Below, in pieces: positions 22,424-31,303 of a stretch of 64,000 nt of DNA. Each line of letters opens with the position of its first letter. The first letter of the stretch is position 1. Source of the stretch: an uncultured Bacteroidales bacterium (GTDB lineage Bacteria > Bacteroidota > Bacteroidia > Bacteroidales > Muribaculaceae); NCBI GenBank assembly GCA_902760865.1, contig CACWID010000007.1, positions 90,427 to 154,426 of the forward strand, given 5' to 3'. Both the position numbers and the translations under genes were made by a program. The notes under the pieces were generated by a model. That model did not search any database. It saw nothing but the letters and a program-made list of their open reading frames with translations, and had not been told where the DNA came from.

Positions 22424-24264
22424 GGGTATAACTTGCGCAGCAGGTCGCTACGGTGGATGCGTTTGAGGGCCGCTGTGATGGCGGCGCGGTTCTTGCGGTC
22501 GTACCAGAAGAAGAACAGCCGTTGGGCCTGTTTCTCCATCGGCGTCTTGGCGCAATAGACGGGTTTCATCGTGTAGGGGTGAAAGCCCGTGTAATAGGTC
22601 TCGGTCGAGACGGTCATCGGCGTGGGCGTGAAGTCCTGCACTTGCTCCAGACGGAAGTCGAGCTCCTTGGTGATGGCGGCGAGTTCGGCCATGTCGGCCT
22701 CGTGACAGCCGGGATGCGACGAGATGAAGTAGGGGATGAGCTGCTGCCGCAGGTTGTATTTCACGTTCACACGGTCGAACAGGGCCTTGAAACGGCGGAA
22801 CAATTCAAACGAGGGCTTGCGCATCAGCATCAGCACCTCGTCGCTGGTGTGCTCGGGAGCGACTTTCAGTCGGCCCGAGACGTGGAAGCGGATGAGTTCC
22901 TCGTTGTAGCGGGCATTGACCTTGTCAATGCGGGGGTCACCCGTGCGGTGCATCGACAGGTCGTAGCGCACTCCGCTGCCGATAAAGGATTTCTTGACCT
23001 CGGGCAGGGCATCCACGGCATGATAGATATCGAGCAAGGCGCTGTGGTCGCTGTTGAGGTTACTGCAGGGCTGCGGGTGCAGGCACGAAGGCCGCTGGCA
23101 GCGCTGGCAGCGTTCCAGGTCCTTGCCGTGCATACCATACATGTTGGCGCTGGGACCGCCCAGGTCACTGATGTAGCCCTTGAAGTCCTCCATCTGGGTT
23201 ACCTGCTTGACCTCGCGCAGGATGGATTCCTTGCTGCGTGAGGCGATGAACTTGCCCTGATGGGCACTGATGGTGCAAAAGGCACAGCCGCCGAAGCAGC
23301 CGCGGTGCATGCACACCGAGTGGCGTATCATCTCATAGGCGGGAATGCGCTTGCCCTGATAGCGGGGGTGGGGCAGACGCGTGTAGGGCAGGTCAAACGA
23401 GGCATCTATCTGTTCGGTGGTCATCGGCGGATTGGTGCGGTTGACCTTGACGGCGATGTCGCCGGTGGCCTGCCACACGTTGTGGCCATGCCACAGGTTG
23501 CTCTCCACCTCGATGGTCTTGAAATTCTCGGCATGGGCCTTCTTAGACTTCTGGCATTCCTCGTAGCTGTGCAACACCACATCGGTGTCGGTGTTTGCCG
23601 TCGGCATTTCGCTCAGCGGGCGGCGCACCACCGTTTGGGGGATATCGGTCAGTTCCTCGATGCGTTTGCCGGCAGCCAGAGCGTCGGCAATGGCGATATT
23701 GGGCAATTCTCCCATGCCATAGACCAACAGGTCAGCCGGGCTGTCCACCAGGATGGAAGGCCGCAGCTTGTCCTGCCAGTAGTCATAATGGGCGAGGCGT
23801 CGCAGCGACACCTCGATGCCGCCTGCCACGACAGGCACGTCGGGGAACAGTCGCTTGAGGATGTCGCAATAGACGATGGTGGGGTAGTCGGGGCGGGCGC
23901 CGGCACGTCCGTCGGGCGTGTAGGCGTCGTCGCTGCGCTTGCGTCTTGCGGCGGTATAGTGGTTCACCATCGAATCCATCGCACCGGCCGACACGCCAAA
24001 GAACAGCCGAGGCCGTCCCAGTTTCTTGAAGTCGCGCAGGTCGTCGCGCCAGTTGGGCTGTGGCACGATGGCCACCTTGTAGCCGTGGGCTTCGAGCACG
24101 CGCCCGATGACGGCACTGCCCATCGACGGGTGGTCGATATAGGCATCGCCGCTGAACAGGATCACGTCGGCCTGGTCCCAACCCAGGTGGTCCATCTCCT
24201 TGCGCGTTGTGGGCAGCCATTGGCCCTTGATGCGGTGGTCATTATCTCGTTTGTCTGGCTTCAC
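22417..24264 (-). CDS. YgiQ family radical SAM protein
   Basis: A 615-residue protein. An N-terminal domain (~1-300) of the B12-binding-like fold precedes the radical SAM core, whose cluster motif is GCFGGCAFC (C-x3-C-x2-C) in CMHRGCFGGCAFC. Further family features are SDLGGPSANMYGM, the cysteine-rich CQRCQRPSCLHPQPC and QDFTPTPMTVSTETYYTG. The length is normal for YgiQ. The reaction catalysed by this widespread family has not, to my knowledge, been established. It overlaps a 7-bp array at its 5' end and follows uvrB (21 bp between uvrB stop and its start), so uvrB-ygiQ-pap2 are probably one unit. Confidence 0.92.
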   Translation of the reverse strand: MKPDKRDNDHRIKGQWLPTTRKEMDHLGWDQADVILFSGDAYIDHPSMGSAVIGRVLEAHGYKVAIVPQPNWRDDLRDFKKLGRPRLFFGVSAGAMDSMVNHYTAARRKRSDDAYTPDGRAGARPDYPTIVYCDILKRLFPDVPVVAGGIEVSLRRLAHYDYWQDKLRPSILVDSPADLLVYGMGELPNIAIADALAAGKRIEELTDIPQTVVRRPLSEMPTANTDTDVVLHSYEECQKSKKAHAENFKTIEVESNLWHGHNVWQATGDIAVKVNRTNPPMTTEQIDASFDLPYTRLPHPRYQGKRIPAYEMIRHSVCMHRGCFGGCAFCTISAHQGKFIASRSKESILREVKQVTQMEDFKGYISDLGGPSANMYGMHGKDLERCQRCQRPSCLHPQPCSNLNSDHSALLDIYHAVDALPEVKKSFIGSGVRYDLSMHRTGDPRIDKVNARYNEELIRFHVSGRLKVAPEHTSDEVLMLMRKPSFELFRRFKALFDRVNVKYNLRQQLIPYFISSHPGCHEADMAELAAITKELDFRLEQVQDFTPTPMTVSTETYYTGFHPYTMKPVYCAKTPMEKQAQRLFFFWYDRKNRAAITAALKRIHRSDLLRKLYPH

Positions 24265-24289
24265 TAATCTCTAATCACTAATCACTAAT
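24262..24289. repeat. 7-bp tandem array (4 units) between uvrB and ygiQ
   Basis: Units CACTAAT, CTCTAAT, CACTAAT, CACTAAT. The array covers the uvrB stop codon (complement of CTA at 24285-24287) and reaches the ygiQ start. Confidence 0.8.
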
Positions 24290-26354
24290 CTTTCTCTTCA
24301 AGCATGGCTTCGAGTTTCAGGATTTCGTCGCGGTACTGGGCGGCCTCGAGGAAGTCCATGCGCTTGGCGGCTTCGATCATCTGGGTCTTCAGACGGTCGA
24401 TGGCGGCCTGCATGTCCTTGCCGCTCATGTAGGCGACAACCGGGTCGGCGGCAACGCCGGCGCTGGTGTCAAACTCCTCGGTGTACCGCATCTCGGGTGC
24501 GGCGGTGGGCATCGGCATCTGGCTGTGACGGCCGGGAACTGTCGGGTGGCGCATATCGGTGTCCTGTCCGATGATGGCTGTGCGGGCCTTGATGATGGCC
24601 GTCGGGGTGATGCCGTGGTCCTCGTTGTACTTGAGCTGCAGGGTGCGGCGCCGCTCGGTCTCGTCGATGGTCTGACGCATCGAGTCGGTGATGTTGTCGG
24701 CATACATGATGACCGTGCCGTTCAGGTTGCGTGCCGCACGGCCGGCTGTCTGTGTCAACGAACGGCGGCTGCGCAGGAATCCCTCCTTGTCGGCGTCGAG
24801 GATGGCGACAAGCGAGACCTCGGGCAGGTCCAGGCCCTCACGCAGCAAGTTCACGCCGACGAGCACATCGATGGCTCCGGCGCGCAGGTTGTCGATGATC
24901 TCGATGCGTTCCATCGTCTCGACGTCGCTGTGCATATAGGCCGTGCGGATATCGAGCCGCTTGAGGTAGTCGCTCAGTTCCTCGGCCATGCGCTTGGTCA
25001 GTGTGGTGACCAGCGTTCGCTCGCCGCGCTCGATGCGCAGCTGTATCTCTTCAACCAGGTCGTCGACCTGCCCCTGTGAGGGACGTACGATGATCTGCGG
25101 GTCGAGCAGGCCCGTCGGACGGATGAGCTGCTCGGTGATGATGCCTTCGCTCTTGTTGAGCTCATAGTCGGCTGGAGTGGCGCTGACATAGATGGTCTGA
25201 TGGGTCAGGTCCTCAAATTCCTCGAACCGCAGCGGGCGGTTGTCGAGTGCGGCCTCCAGTCTGAATCCGTAGTGCACCAGATTGGTCTTGCGCGACTGGT
25301 CGCCGCCGTACATGGCGCGAATCTGGGGTACCGTCACGTGGCTCTCGTCGATGATGGTGAGGAAGTCGTCGGGGAAGTAGTCCAGCAGGCAGAAGGGGCG
25401 CATGCCGGGACGGCGGCCGTCGAAATAACGGGAGTAGTTCTCTATGCCCGAACAGTAGCCCACCTCGCGCATCATCTCCATGTCATAGGTCACGCGCTCG
25501 TTCAGGCGCTTGGCCTCGGCGAAACGGTTCTCGCGGGCAAAAGCAGCCACCTGGTTCTCGCGGTCGAGGTCAATCTGGCCCATGGCGGCCTGCATGCGTT
25601 CCTTGGTGGTGACAAAGATGTTGGCGGGGAAGATTTTGAAGCCCTCGACGTCCTCGGTGGGCAGCTGGGTCTCGCTGTCCAGGATCTGGATCCGCTCGAT
25701 CTCGTTGCCCCAGAAGATGACGCGCAGCATGATGTCCTCGTCGCTGAGGAAGATATCGACCGTGTCGCCCTTGACGCGGAAAGTGCCCATTCGCAGCTCG
25801 GTGTCGCTGCGTGAGTAGAGGGCATCCACCAGGCGGTGGAGCAGTTCGTCGCGCCCGATTTCATCGCCCACCTTGAGTTCGATGGCGTTGGCGGTGATGT
25901 CCTCGGGGTTGCCCATGCCGTAGAGGCACGACACGCTGGAGACCACCACGATGTCGCGGCGCCCCGACAGCAATGCCGTCACGGTCGAGAGACGCAGGCG
26001 CTCGATCTCGTCGTTGATGGAGAGGTCCTTCTCGATATACTTGTCGGTCGAGGGAATGTAGGCCTCGGGCTGGTAGTAGTCATAGTAGGACACGAAGTAG
26101 TGTACCGCATTCTCGGGGAAGAAGCTCTTGAACTCGGCATAGAGCTGCGCCGCCAGCGTCTTGTTGTGTGACAGGACGAGGGTGGGGCGGCCCGTGCGAG
26201 CGATGACGTTGGCCATGGTGAAGGTCTTGCCCGAACCGGTCACGCCTAGCAGCGTCTGGTAAGGAACGCCTCCAGTCACTCCCGTGGCCAGTTCCTCGAT
26301 GGCTTGAGGCTGGTCGCCCGTGGGTTCATATTCTGAATGCAGTCGATATTCCAT
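24285..26354 (-). CDS. uvrB: Excinuclease ABC subunit B
   Basis: A 689-residue UvrB, the damage-verifying helicase-like subunit of nucleotide excision repair, acting with UvrA and UvrC. Walker A is GVTGSGKTFTMANV near residue 38; the beta-hairpin that clamps DNA is YYDYYQPEAYIPSTDKYIEK; helicase motifs include TIIDESHVTVPQIRAMYGGD, VGVNLLREGLDLPEVSLV and QTAGRAARN. The C-terminal UVR domain for UvrC binding is at ~645-683 (DLETKK-like; here KDMQAAIDRLKTQMIEAAKR). Length and all key residues are normal. A 41-bp spacer separates it from the gene upstream. Confidence 0.97.
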   Translation of the reverse strand: MEYRLHSEYEPTGDQPQAIEELATGVTGGVPYQTLLGVTGSGKTFTMANVIARTGRPTLVLSHNKTLAAQLYAEFKSFFPENAVHYFVSYYDYYQPEAYIPSTDKYIEKDLSINDEIERLRLSTVTALLSGRRDIVVVSSVSCLYGMGNPEDITANAIELKVGDEIGRDELLHRLVDALYSRSDTELRMGTFRVKGDTVDIFLSDEDIMLRVIFWGNEIERIQILDSETQLPTEDVEGFKIFPANIFVTTKERMQAAMGQIDLDRENQVAAFARENRFAEAKRLNERVTYDMEMMREVGYCSGIENYSRYFDGRRPGMRPFCLLDYFPDDFLTIIDESHVTVPQIRAMYGGDQSRKTNLVHYGFRLEAALDNRPLRFEEFEDLTHQTIYVSATPADYELNKSEGIITEQLIRPTGLLDPQIIVRPSQGQVDDLVEEIQLRIERGERTLVTTLTKRMAEELSDYLKRLDIRTAYMHSDVETMERIEIIDNLRAGAIDVLVGVNLLREGLDLPEVSLVAILDADKEGFLRSRRSLTQTAGRAARNLNGTVIMYADNITDSMRQTIDETERRRTLQLKYNEDHGITPTAIIKARTAIIGQDTDMRHPTVPGRHSQMPMPTAAPEMRYTEEFDTSAGVAADPVVAYMSGKDMQAAIDRLKTQMIEAAKRMDFLEAAQYRDEILKLEAMLEEKD

Positions 26355-26394
26355 TTGTATCTTGTTGGGTCGGTTGATGATTACGCATCGGCGG

Positions 26395-27696
26395 TCAATG
26401 GCGCTTGCGCATGAAGATGGCGAAAATCGATGCCAGCAGGGCGAGCGATATCGTTAAGCCAGTGAGGTAGAAGGTGCGGCTCTCGCCATGGCTGGCGTTG
26501 AAGGCCAGGTCACACAGGTCACACAGGGCACTGACCACCGTCAGCAGCGATATCGCCACCAGCATGGCCTTGGTCTGGCCATTGTTGCGCTCTTGGATGT
26601 AGTTGTGGGAACGCAGCAGCATCTCGTTGAGTTGCTGCTGCTCGTCGTTGACCTCGAGGCCGCGGTCGATGGCGCGGTCAATCTCCAGCGGCAGGAAGTT
26701 ATAGGAGACGCGGTTGAAACAACCGTGGCTGTTATAGACCTGGAACTCCTGGGTGAGCGCCTCGATGGGAGTTACACGACGGCGGCACACGCGCTTGAAG
26801 GTCGCCCACCAGTTCTCTTCACTGTAGGCGATGGTGCTGTGGTAGCGCTCATTCAGGTCTGACAGGTAGTACTTCTGGAACAGGCTGTGGATGTAGAGCA
26901 GGCGGAAGAAGCCCCTCCATTCCTCCATGAAGTTGTTCTTGTTGCCGTTGGCATGCAGGGTGAACGTGTCGTTGAGCGCAAGGGCCGTCCAGCGCTTGAA
27001 CACCGACACGCGGTTGTTGTTCATCATGCGCTCCAGGTAGGCCGGCGACACGTTGTCCTGGTCGTCCTCGTCGGGATTGACCGTGGGCGCCAGCGAGCCG
27101 AGCTGGTACAGCGCCAGGTCTCGTTGGTCTTCGGTCAAGTCCAGTTCCTCGGGTGACACGATAATCTGGAACAGCCGCATCTTGTTGCCGTGCTCGAGCA
27201 ACTTGTTGCGCTCCTGGCAGTAGCTCTTGCCGTCGAGCGAGCCGTATGCCTCCAGCAGCGGGTCCAGGGCCAGCCGGTTGAAGTCGTCGTTACCCTGCTC
27301 GTGGATGCGGCGCAGGTGGCGCATCAGCGAGGTGAAATCGTCAAGATGCACCGACTCGTAGTTCAACTCGATGGAGAACAGGACGATGTGGTGAGGAAAC
27401 ACGTAAACCTTCAGCTCGTTGAGATGGGCCTTGTGGGTGATGCCGTCGGCGACGGCAGTGAAATCCTGGTCCACAGGCCGATAGAAGGAGACACAGCCGC
27501 TGCCGTCGTCCTGGCCGAAGCAATAGTCGATGAAGTCGGGCACATACTGGTCACTGTAGCGCTCGCCCATCTCGTGGCTCTCCCGTGACCATCCCGACTG
27601 CAGCAGCAACGACTGGGCGGACTGCAGGTCACGAAGGGTCGTGAACTGCCCGCACAGAAATGCCGTCAACTGATGTTTGTCTGATTTGTTTTCCAT
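26395..27696 (-). CDS. Hypothetical protein with two C-terminal TM helices (CorA-like topology)
   Basis: A 433-residue protein of no recognised family. A large soluble N-terminal part (1-365) is followed by two closely spaced hydrophobic helices (~370-390, MLVAISLLTVVSALCDLCDL, and ~408-425, LTISLALLASIFAIFM) with a very short basic C-terminus. That layout recalls CorA/RMND1-type membrane proteins, but no GMN motif is seen. The open frame continues 22 codons upstream to 27762, yet a promoter -7 box at 27728-27735 lies inside that extension, so I place the start at the ATG at 27696 (MENKSD). Its transcription unit may include uvrB downstream, 41 bp away. Function unknown. Confidence 0.72.
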   Translation of the reverse strand: MENKSDKHQLTAFLCGQFTTLRDLQSAQSLLLQSGWSRESHEMGERYSDQYVPDFIDYCFGQDDGSGCVSFYRPVDQDFTAVADGITHKAHLNELKVYVFPHHIVLFSIELNYESVHLDDFTSLMRHLRRIHEQGNDDFNRLALDPLLEAYGSLDGKSYCQERNKLLEHGNKMRLFQIIVSPEELDLTEDQRDLALYQLGSLAPTVNPDEDDQDNVSPAYLERMMNNNRVSVFKRWTALALNDTFTLHANGNKNNFMEEWRGFFRLLYIHSLFQKYYLSDLNERYHSTIAYSEENWWATFKRVCRRRVTPIEALTQEFQVYNSHGCFNRVSYNFLPLEIDRAIDRGLEVNDEQQQLNEMLLRSHNYIQERNNGQTKAMLVAISLLTVVSALCDLCDLAFNASHGESRTFYLTGLTISLALLASIFAIFMRKRH

Positions 27697-27727
27697 CGTC
27701 AAATTGCCTCCTTCATTTTTCGACCTG

Positions 27728-27735
27728 CAAAGGTA
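27728..27735 (-). promoter_or_regulatory. -7 box that fixes the start of the gene at 26395-27696
   Basis: The minus strand reads TACCTTTG followed by CAGG. It lies 31 bp upstream of the ATG at 27696 and within the longer open frame, which argues against the longer start. Confidence 0.65.
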
Positions 27736-27920
27736 CGAATTTGTTTTCACTTTTTCTGTCACTGTCAGCCCTAAACTTTTGCCTCATCGGCTAAAACGCG
27801 TAAAAGCCGCCCCGTCGGCGTGCCATATCGGCAAAATCCTTAAACTTTCTGGCCGGTGTTGCGTCTAAAACACGTAGCAGTTACATGAATCGGGCTGCGG
27901 CTTGGAAATCGTCAAATAAA

Positions 27921-27952
27921 TTTGGCATTTCGCTCGCCTTGCACTAATTTTG
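27921..27952 (+). promoter_or_regulatory. Promoter of the DUF2520-maf-importer unit
   Basis: TTTG at 27921-27924 and TAATTTTG at 27945-27952, 20 bp apart, match the -33 and -7 elements. The ATG at 27961 follows the -7 box after 8 bp, so the leader would be only about 5 nt. Confidence 0.7.
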
Positions 27953-27960
27953 CAGAGAAA

Positions 27961-28740
27961 ATGAAAAGAGTGGTACTTATTGGTTCCGGCAATGTGGCGA
28001 CGAGCCTGGCTCATGGCCTGGCGTCGCGTTGTGAGTTGGCGCAGGTCTATAGCCGACGCCTGTCTCACGCCCGTGCGCTGGCCGAGGCTGTAGGCTGCCC
28101 CGCCGCTACCGATGACCTCGGTGCCCTGGTCCCCGATGCTGATGCCTACATCATCGCCGTGAGCGACGATGCCATTGCCCAGGTCGTCAGTGCTGTCGCC
28201 GACAACGGCGCCCTGTGGCTGCACACGTCGGGCAGCACGCCGATAGACGTCTTCTGTGGCCATCGTCAGCGCTGCGGCGTGTTGTGGCCGATGCAGTCGT
28301 TTTCCCGCGAGGTGGTGACCCCGCTCGACGACGTCTATTTCTTTGCTGAGGGCAACGACGAGGCCGCCCTGCATGACGTGACCGAACTGGGGCAGATGCT
28401 CTCGCGCCATGTCACTGCCGCCGACAGCGACCAGCGGCGCTGGCTGCATCTGGCTTCGGTGTTCTCATGCAACTTTGCCAACCACCTGTGGGCGCTCGCC
28501 GATGAGCTGCTCTCGGCCCGAGGCCTGCCCTTCGAGGCGTTGCTGCCGCTCATCCGCACCACCGTCGACAAGCTTGACCGCCTCACTCCCGCCCAGTCCC
28601 AGACCGGCCCTGCCGCACGCGGTGACCGCCGCATCATCGACAGCCACCTGGCGATGCTCGACGGCGAGAAGCGGGACATCTACCGCCTGCTGACGGAATC
28701 CATCATCAAACGAAATCCACAAGACAAAAATGCTCAATAA
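27961..28740 (+). CDS. Rossmann-like/DUF2520 domain protein
   Basis: A 259-residue protein. The start at 27961 is set by the promoter just upstream. The N-terminus is a dinucleotide-binding Rossmann fold, VVLIGSGNVATSLAHGL, resembling the pyrroline-5-carboxylate reductase/6-phosphogluconate dehydrogenase group, and the C-terminal half (~125-250) is the helical DUF2520 domain (for example HLASVFSCNFANHLWALADE). The substrate is not known. In other Bacteroidales it usually, from memory, precedes a HAD phosphatase (KdsC type) and maf; here maf follows directly with an 11-bp overlap. Confidence 0.87.
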   Translation: MKRVVLIGSGNVATSLAHGLASRCELAQVYSRRLSHARALAEAVGCPAATDDLGALVPDADAYIIAVSDDAIAQVVSAVADNGALWLHTSGSTPIDVFCGHRQRCGVLWPMQSFSREVVTPLDDVYFFAEGNDEAALHDVTELGQMLSRHVTAADSDQRRWLHLASVFSCNFANHLWALADELLSARGLPFEALLPLIRTTVDKLDRLTPAQSQTGPAARGDRRIIDSHLAMLDGEKRDIYRLLTESIIKRNPQDKNAQ

Positions 28741-29305
28741 CCTGGAGAAATATGACATCGTGCTCGGGAGCAATTCGCCCCGTCGGCGCGAACTGCTCAA
28801 CGACATGGGCGTGAAATTCCGTGTCGAAGCCATCAAGGGCATCGACGAGAGCTATCCCGCCAGCCTGCCTGTCGAGGATATCCCCGTCTATCTGGCCCGC
28901 ATCAAGGCCGACGGTCACCCCCTGGCGCCCAACGAATTGCTCATCACCGCCGATACCGTTGTCGTGCTCGATGAGACCGTGCTGGGCAAGCCCGAAGGGG
29001 AGGCCGATGCCCACCGCATGCTGCGTGCCTTCTCGGGACGTGCCCACCGCGTCATCAGCGGCGTGTGTGTGACCACCAAGGACCGCCGCGAGTCGTTTGC
29101 CGACACCAGTATCGTCCGTTTTGCCGACCTTACCGACGACGAGATTGACTACTACATCCAGCACTACCGCCCGCTGGACAAAGCCGGAGCCTATGGCATC
29201 CAGGAATGGATCGGCAACATCGGTATCCAGGGCATCAACGGCGATTTCTATAATGTGATGGGCCTGCCCACCCGCAAACTCTATCAATTGCTGAAAACAT
29301 TCTGA
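28730..29305 (+). CDS. maf: Maf-like nucleoside triphosphate pyrophosphatase
   Basis: A 191-residue Maf/YhdE family protein, a house-cleaning pyrophosphatase acting on dTTP, UTP and modified pyrimidine nucleotides. The signature LGSNSPRRRELL is at 13-24, with the catalytic ITADTVVVLD and KPEGEADAHRML blocks behind it, and the family sequence DKAGAYGIQEW later. Length is normal. The start codon overlaps the end of the DUF2520 gene, implying translational coupling, and the first gene of the paralogous quartet starts 1 bp after its stop codon. Confidence 0.93.
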   Translation: MLNNLEKYDIVLGSNSPRRRELLNDMGVKFRVEAIKGIDESYPASLPVEDIPVYLARIKADGHPLAPNELLITADTVVVLDETVLGKPEGEADAHRMLRAFSGRAHRVISGVCVTTKDRRESFADTSIVRFADLTDDEIDYYIQHYRPLDKAGAYGIQEWIGNIGIQGINGDFYNVMGLPTRKLYQLLKTF

Positions 29306-29306
29306 A

Positions 29307-29963
29307 ATGATAATGAAGAACCTGATAAGAAATATCATGCTGTTTATGGTCCTTGCAACGGCATCATTGCAGGCCATGGCTTTCTCATTGCCTCACGACA
29401 CGGTCTATTTCTACAACACGTGGGAGCAACTCCTGATCGATAGCCCCGCGACCATGTATGTTGACCCGTGGATCGATCCCATCACCCCCTATGAGGTGAT
29501 TATCGAGACCCCCAATGAAAAATACAATGATGACATCTGGAACAAGCATATCGCAGCCGTCCTGGGTGATAGCATCTGGCTTATCAACAGTGAGTATCTG
29601 CAACGGGAGTTCAAGGGTGACGCCAAGAACCTGAATGCCTATGTCCCGTTTTACTTCAACGACAAGGTGGCCTTTGCCGTCACCGATGCCATTCCTAGTG
29701 TCAAGGAACTCTTGCTCGGTCTCCCCGAAGATGCGCCGATCGGTGTGGAATACTATTACATCGACTTCAGGAACCGCAAGGTGCTCAGGGTCACGCCCGA
29801 AGTGTTGAGCCGTCTGCTCGAGGACTACCACGACCTGCAGATGCGCTATGAGGGCATGAAGGACTACAAGAAGCGTCCCATCATCGAGGACTACTTCTTC
29901 CAGTTCGTTGACCGGGCCACCGAGGACCTCATGCGGCCCTTCATCCTCGATCTCACGGATTAA
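29307..29963 (+). CDS. Exported protein of an unassigned paralogous family, copy 1 of 4
   Basis: A 218-residue protein with a signal peptide (IMLFMVLATASLQAMA). It shares with the next three genes an N-terminal block HDTVYFYNTWEQLL, a central block LGDSIWLINSEYL, FYFNDKVAFAV, and the strongly conserved C-terminal motif LLEDYHDLQMRYEGMKDYKK followed by IIEDYFF and PFILDL. I do not recognise the family with certainty (it may correspond to a Bacteroidetes DUF such as DUF6563). It begins 1 bp after the maf stop, so it is in the same operon. No catalytic motif is apparent. The mature protein is presumably periplasmic. Confidence 0.82.
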   Translation: MIMKNLIRNIMLFMVLATASLQAMAFSLPHDTVYFYNTWEQLLIDSPATMYVDPWIDPITPYEVIIETPNEKYNDDIWNKHIAAVLGDSIWLINSEYLQREFKGDAKNLNAYVPFYFNDKVAFAVTDAIPSVKELLLGLPEDAPIGVEYYYIDFRNRKVLRVTPEVLSRLLEDYHDLQMRYEGMKDYKKRPIIEDYFFQFVDRATEDLMRPFILDLTD

Positions 29964-29998
29964 ATGTATTATCAATCTGTTATTATGACTGATGTAAC

Positions 29999-30637
29999 AT
30001 GAAAACTTGTCGCCGATTGATACTCGCCATTTGCCTCCTGTCATGCCTGCCGATGCTGGCCGACACTGAGCGCCGGGACACGGTCTGTTTCTATGAAACC
30101 TGGGAACAGATGTTCGACATGGCGCCCGTAGCGATGGCTGTAGATCCGTACATGTACTTCGGCCCTTATGAGATGGAATTTGTGACTTCAGATGACAGAT
30201 TCAACAACGATATCCACAAGAATTACCTGGCGGCCACCATCAACGACAGCATCTGGTTTATCAATAGCGAGTACCTGCGCAAGCATTTCAAGAACAGCGA
30301 TGCGGCTTCGCTGAGCAATTACCTGCCGCTGTTCTTTGACTATAAGGTGGCCTATGCTATCGGTGCTGCCAATCCCGGCGTCGCGGAACTCCTGTTCGGC
30401 AGCGATGGCAACATCGAGATTGACTACTATTATATCGACTTTGTCAACCGCAAGGTCAGACGGGTCAACAGTTCGACGCTGAGCCAACTGCTCGAGGATT
30501 ATCACGACCTGCAGATGCGCTACGAGGGCATGAAGGATTACAAGAAGCGCGAGATCATCGAGGATTATTTCTTCAAGTACATCGATCGTGCCTCTCAAGA
30601 TGTCATGCACCCCTACATCCTTGATTTGTTTGAATAG
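29999..30637 (+). CDS. Exported protein of the paralogous family, copy 2 of 4
   Basis: A 212-residue paralogue of the preceding gene. The signal peptide is LILAICLLSCLPMLADT; a cysteine at position 16 lies within it but the context does not form a clear lipobox. Conserved blocks are RDTVCFYETWEQMF, NDSIWFINSEYL, YYYIDFVNRKVRRV and LLEDYHDLQMRYEGMKDYKK. Spacing to copy 1 is 35 bp and to copy 3 is 12 bp. The central region (~100-135) is the most divergent among the copies, which suggests different ligands on a common scaffold; that is inference. Confidence 0.82.
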   Translation: MKTCRRLILAICLLSCLPMLADTERRDTVCFYETWEQMFDMAPVAMAVDPYMYFGPYEMEFVTSDDRFNNDIHKNYLAATINDSIWFINSEYLRKHFKNSDAASLSNYLPLFFDYKVAYAIGAANPGVAELLFGSDGNIEIDYYYIDFVNRKVRRVNSSTLSQLLEDYHDLQMRYEGMKDYKKREIIEDYFFKYIDRASQDVMHPYILDLFE

Positions 30638-30649
30638 CAGGCCCCTGTT

Positions 30650-31303
30650 ATGAATCGCTTGACACGACATATCGCCCTGATTCTCCTTGCAATGGCTTCA
30701 CTCATTGCCGTTGCCCAGGAGGAGCCTCATGATACGGTCTATTTCTTTGAGAACTGGTATCAGGTCTTCGACAACGAGCCAGCCGCGATGCTTGCTGACT
30801 TCGACATCTATGCTTATTCCTATGCGTTTGAGTTTGAGACCTATAACATGGTTCTCAACGACCGCATCAAGCGCCAATACATCGCAGCTATCGTGAACGA
30901 CGACCTGTGGCTCATCAACAGCCACTACCTGTATGATAATTTCGATGTCGATTTGCGTTACCTCAATCACTATGTGCCGCTTTTCTTCAACGATAAGATT
31001 GCTTATACCATCTCGGTGGCCAGTGTGAGTTTTAAGGACCCCATCGAGGAGAGTGACAATCTCAACAGCATCGATTATTATTTCATCGACTTCCTGAACC
31101 GCAAGGTGCAGCGTGTCAGTCCCAGTGTGTTGAGCGGGTTGCTTGAGGACTATCACGACCTGCAGATGCGTTATGAGGGCATGAAGGATTACAGGAAACG
31201 CGCGATCATCGAAGACTATTTCTTCAAGTATATCGAGCGTGCCACCCAAGACGTCATGCGGCCTTATATCCTAGATTTAGTTGATTATGATCCATTGTTA
31301 TGA
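30650..31303 (+). CDS. Exported protein of the paralogous family, copy 3 of 4
   Basis: A 217-residue paralogue with signal peptide IALILLAMASLIAVAQ, almost identical to that of copy 4 (IALILLATASLTAVAQ), so copies 3 and 4 are the most recent duplication at the 5' end. It has the family blocks HDTVYFFENWYQVF, NDDLWLINSHYL, FFNDKIAYTI and LLEDYHDLQMRYEGMKDYRK. Its stop codon overlaps the start of copy 4 by 4 bp (ATGA), indicating translational coupling. Function unknown. Confidence 0.82.
   Translation: MNRLTRHIALILLAMASLIAVAQEEPHDTVYFFENWYQVFDNEPAAMLADFDIYAYSYAFEFETYNMVLNDRIKRQYIAAIVNDDLWLINSHYLYDNFDVDLRYLNHYVPLFFNDKIAYTISVASVSFKDPIEESDNLNSIDYYFIDFLNRKVQRVSPSVLSGLLEDYHDLQMRYEGMKDYRKRAIIEDYFFKYIERATQDVMRPYILDLVDYDPLL

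Noticed and set aside
22453-24267. Long plus-strand frames antisense to ygiQ (262 and 335 codons)
   Set aside because: The minus-strand protein carries the radical SAM motif and normal length; the plus frames are shadows.
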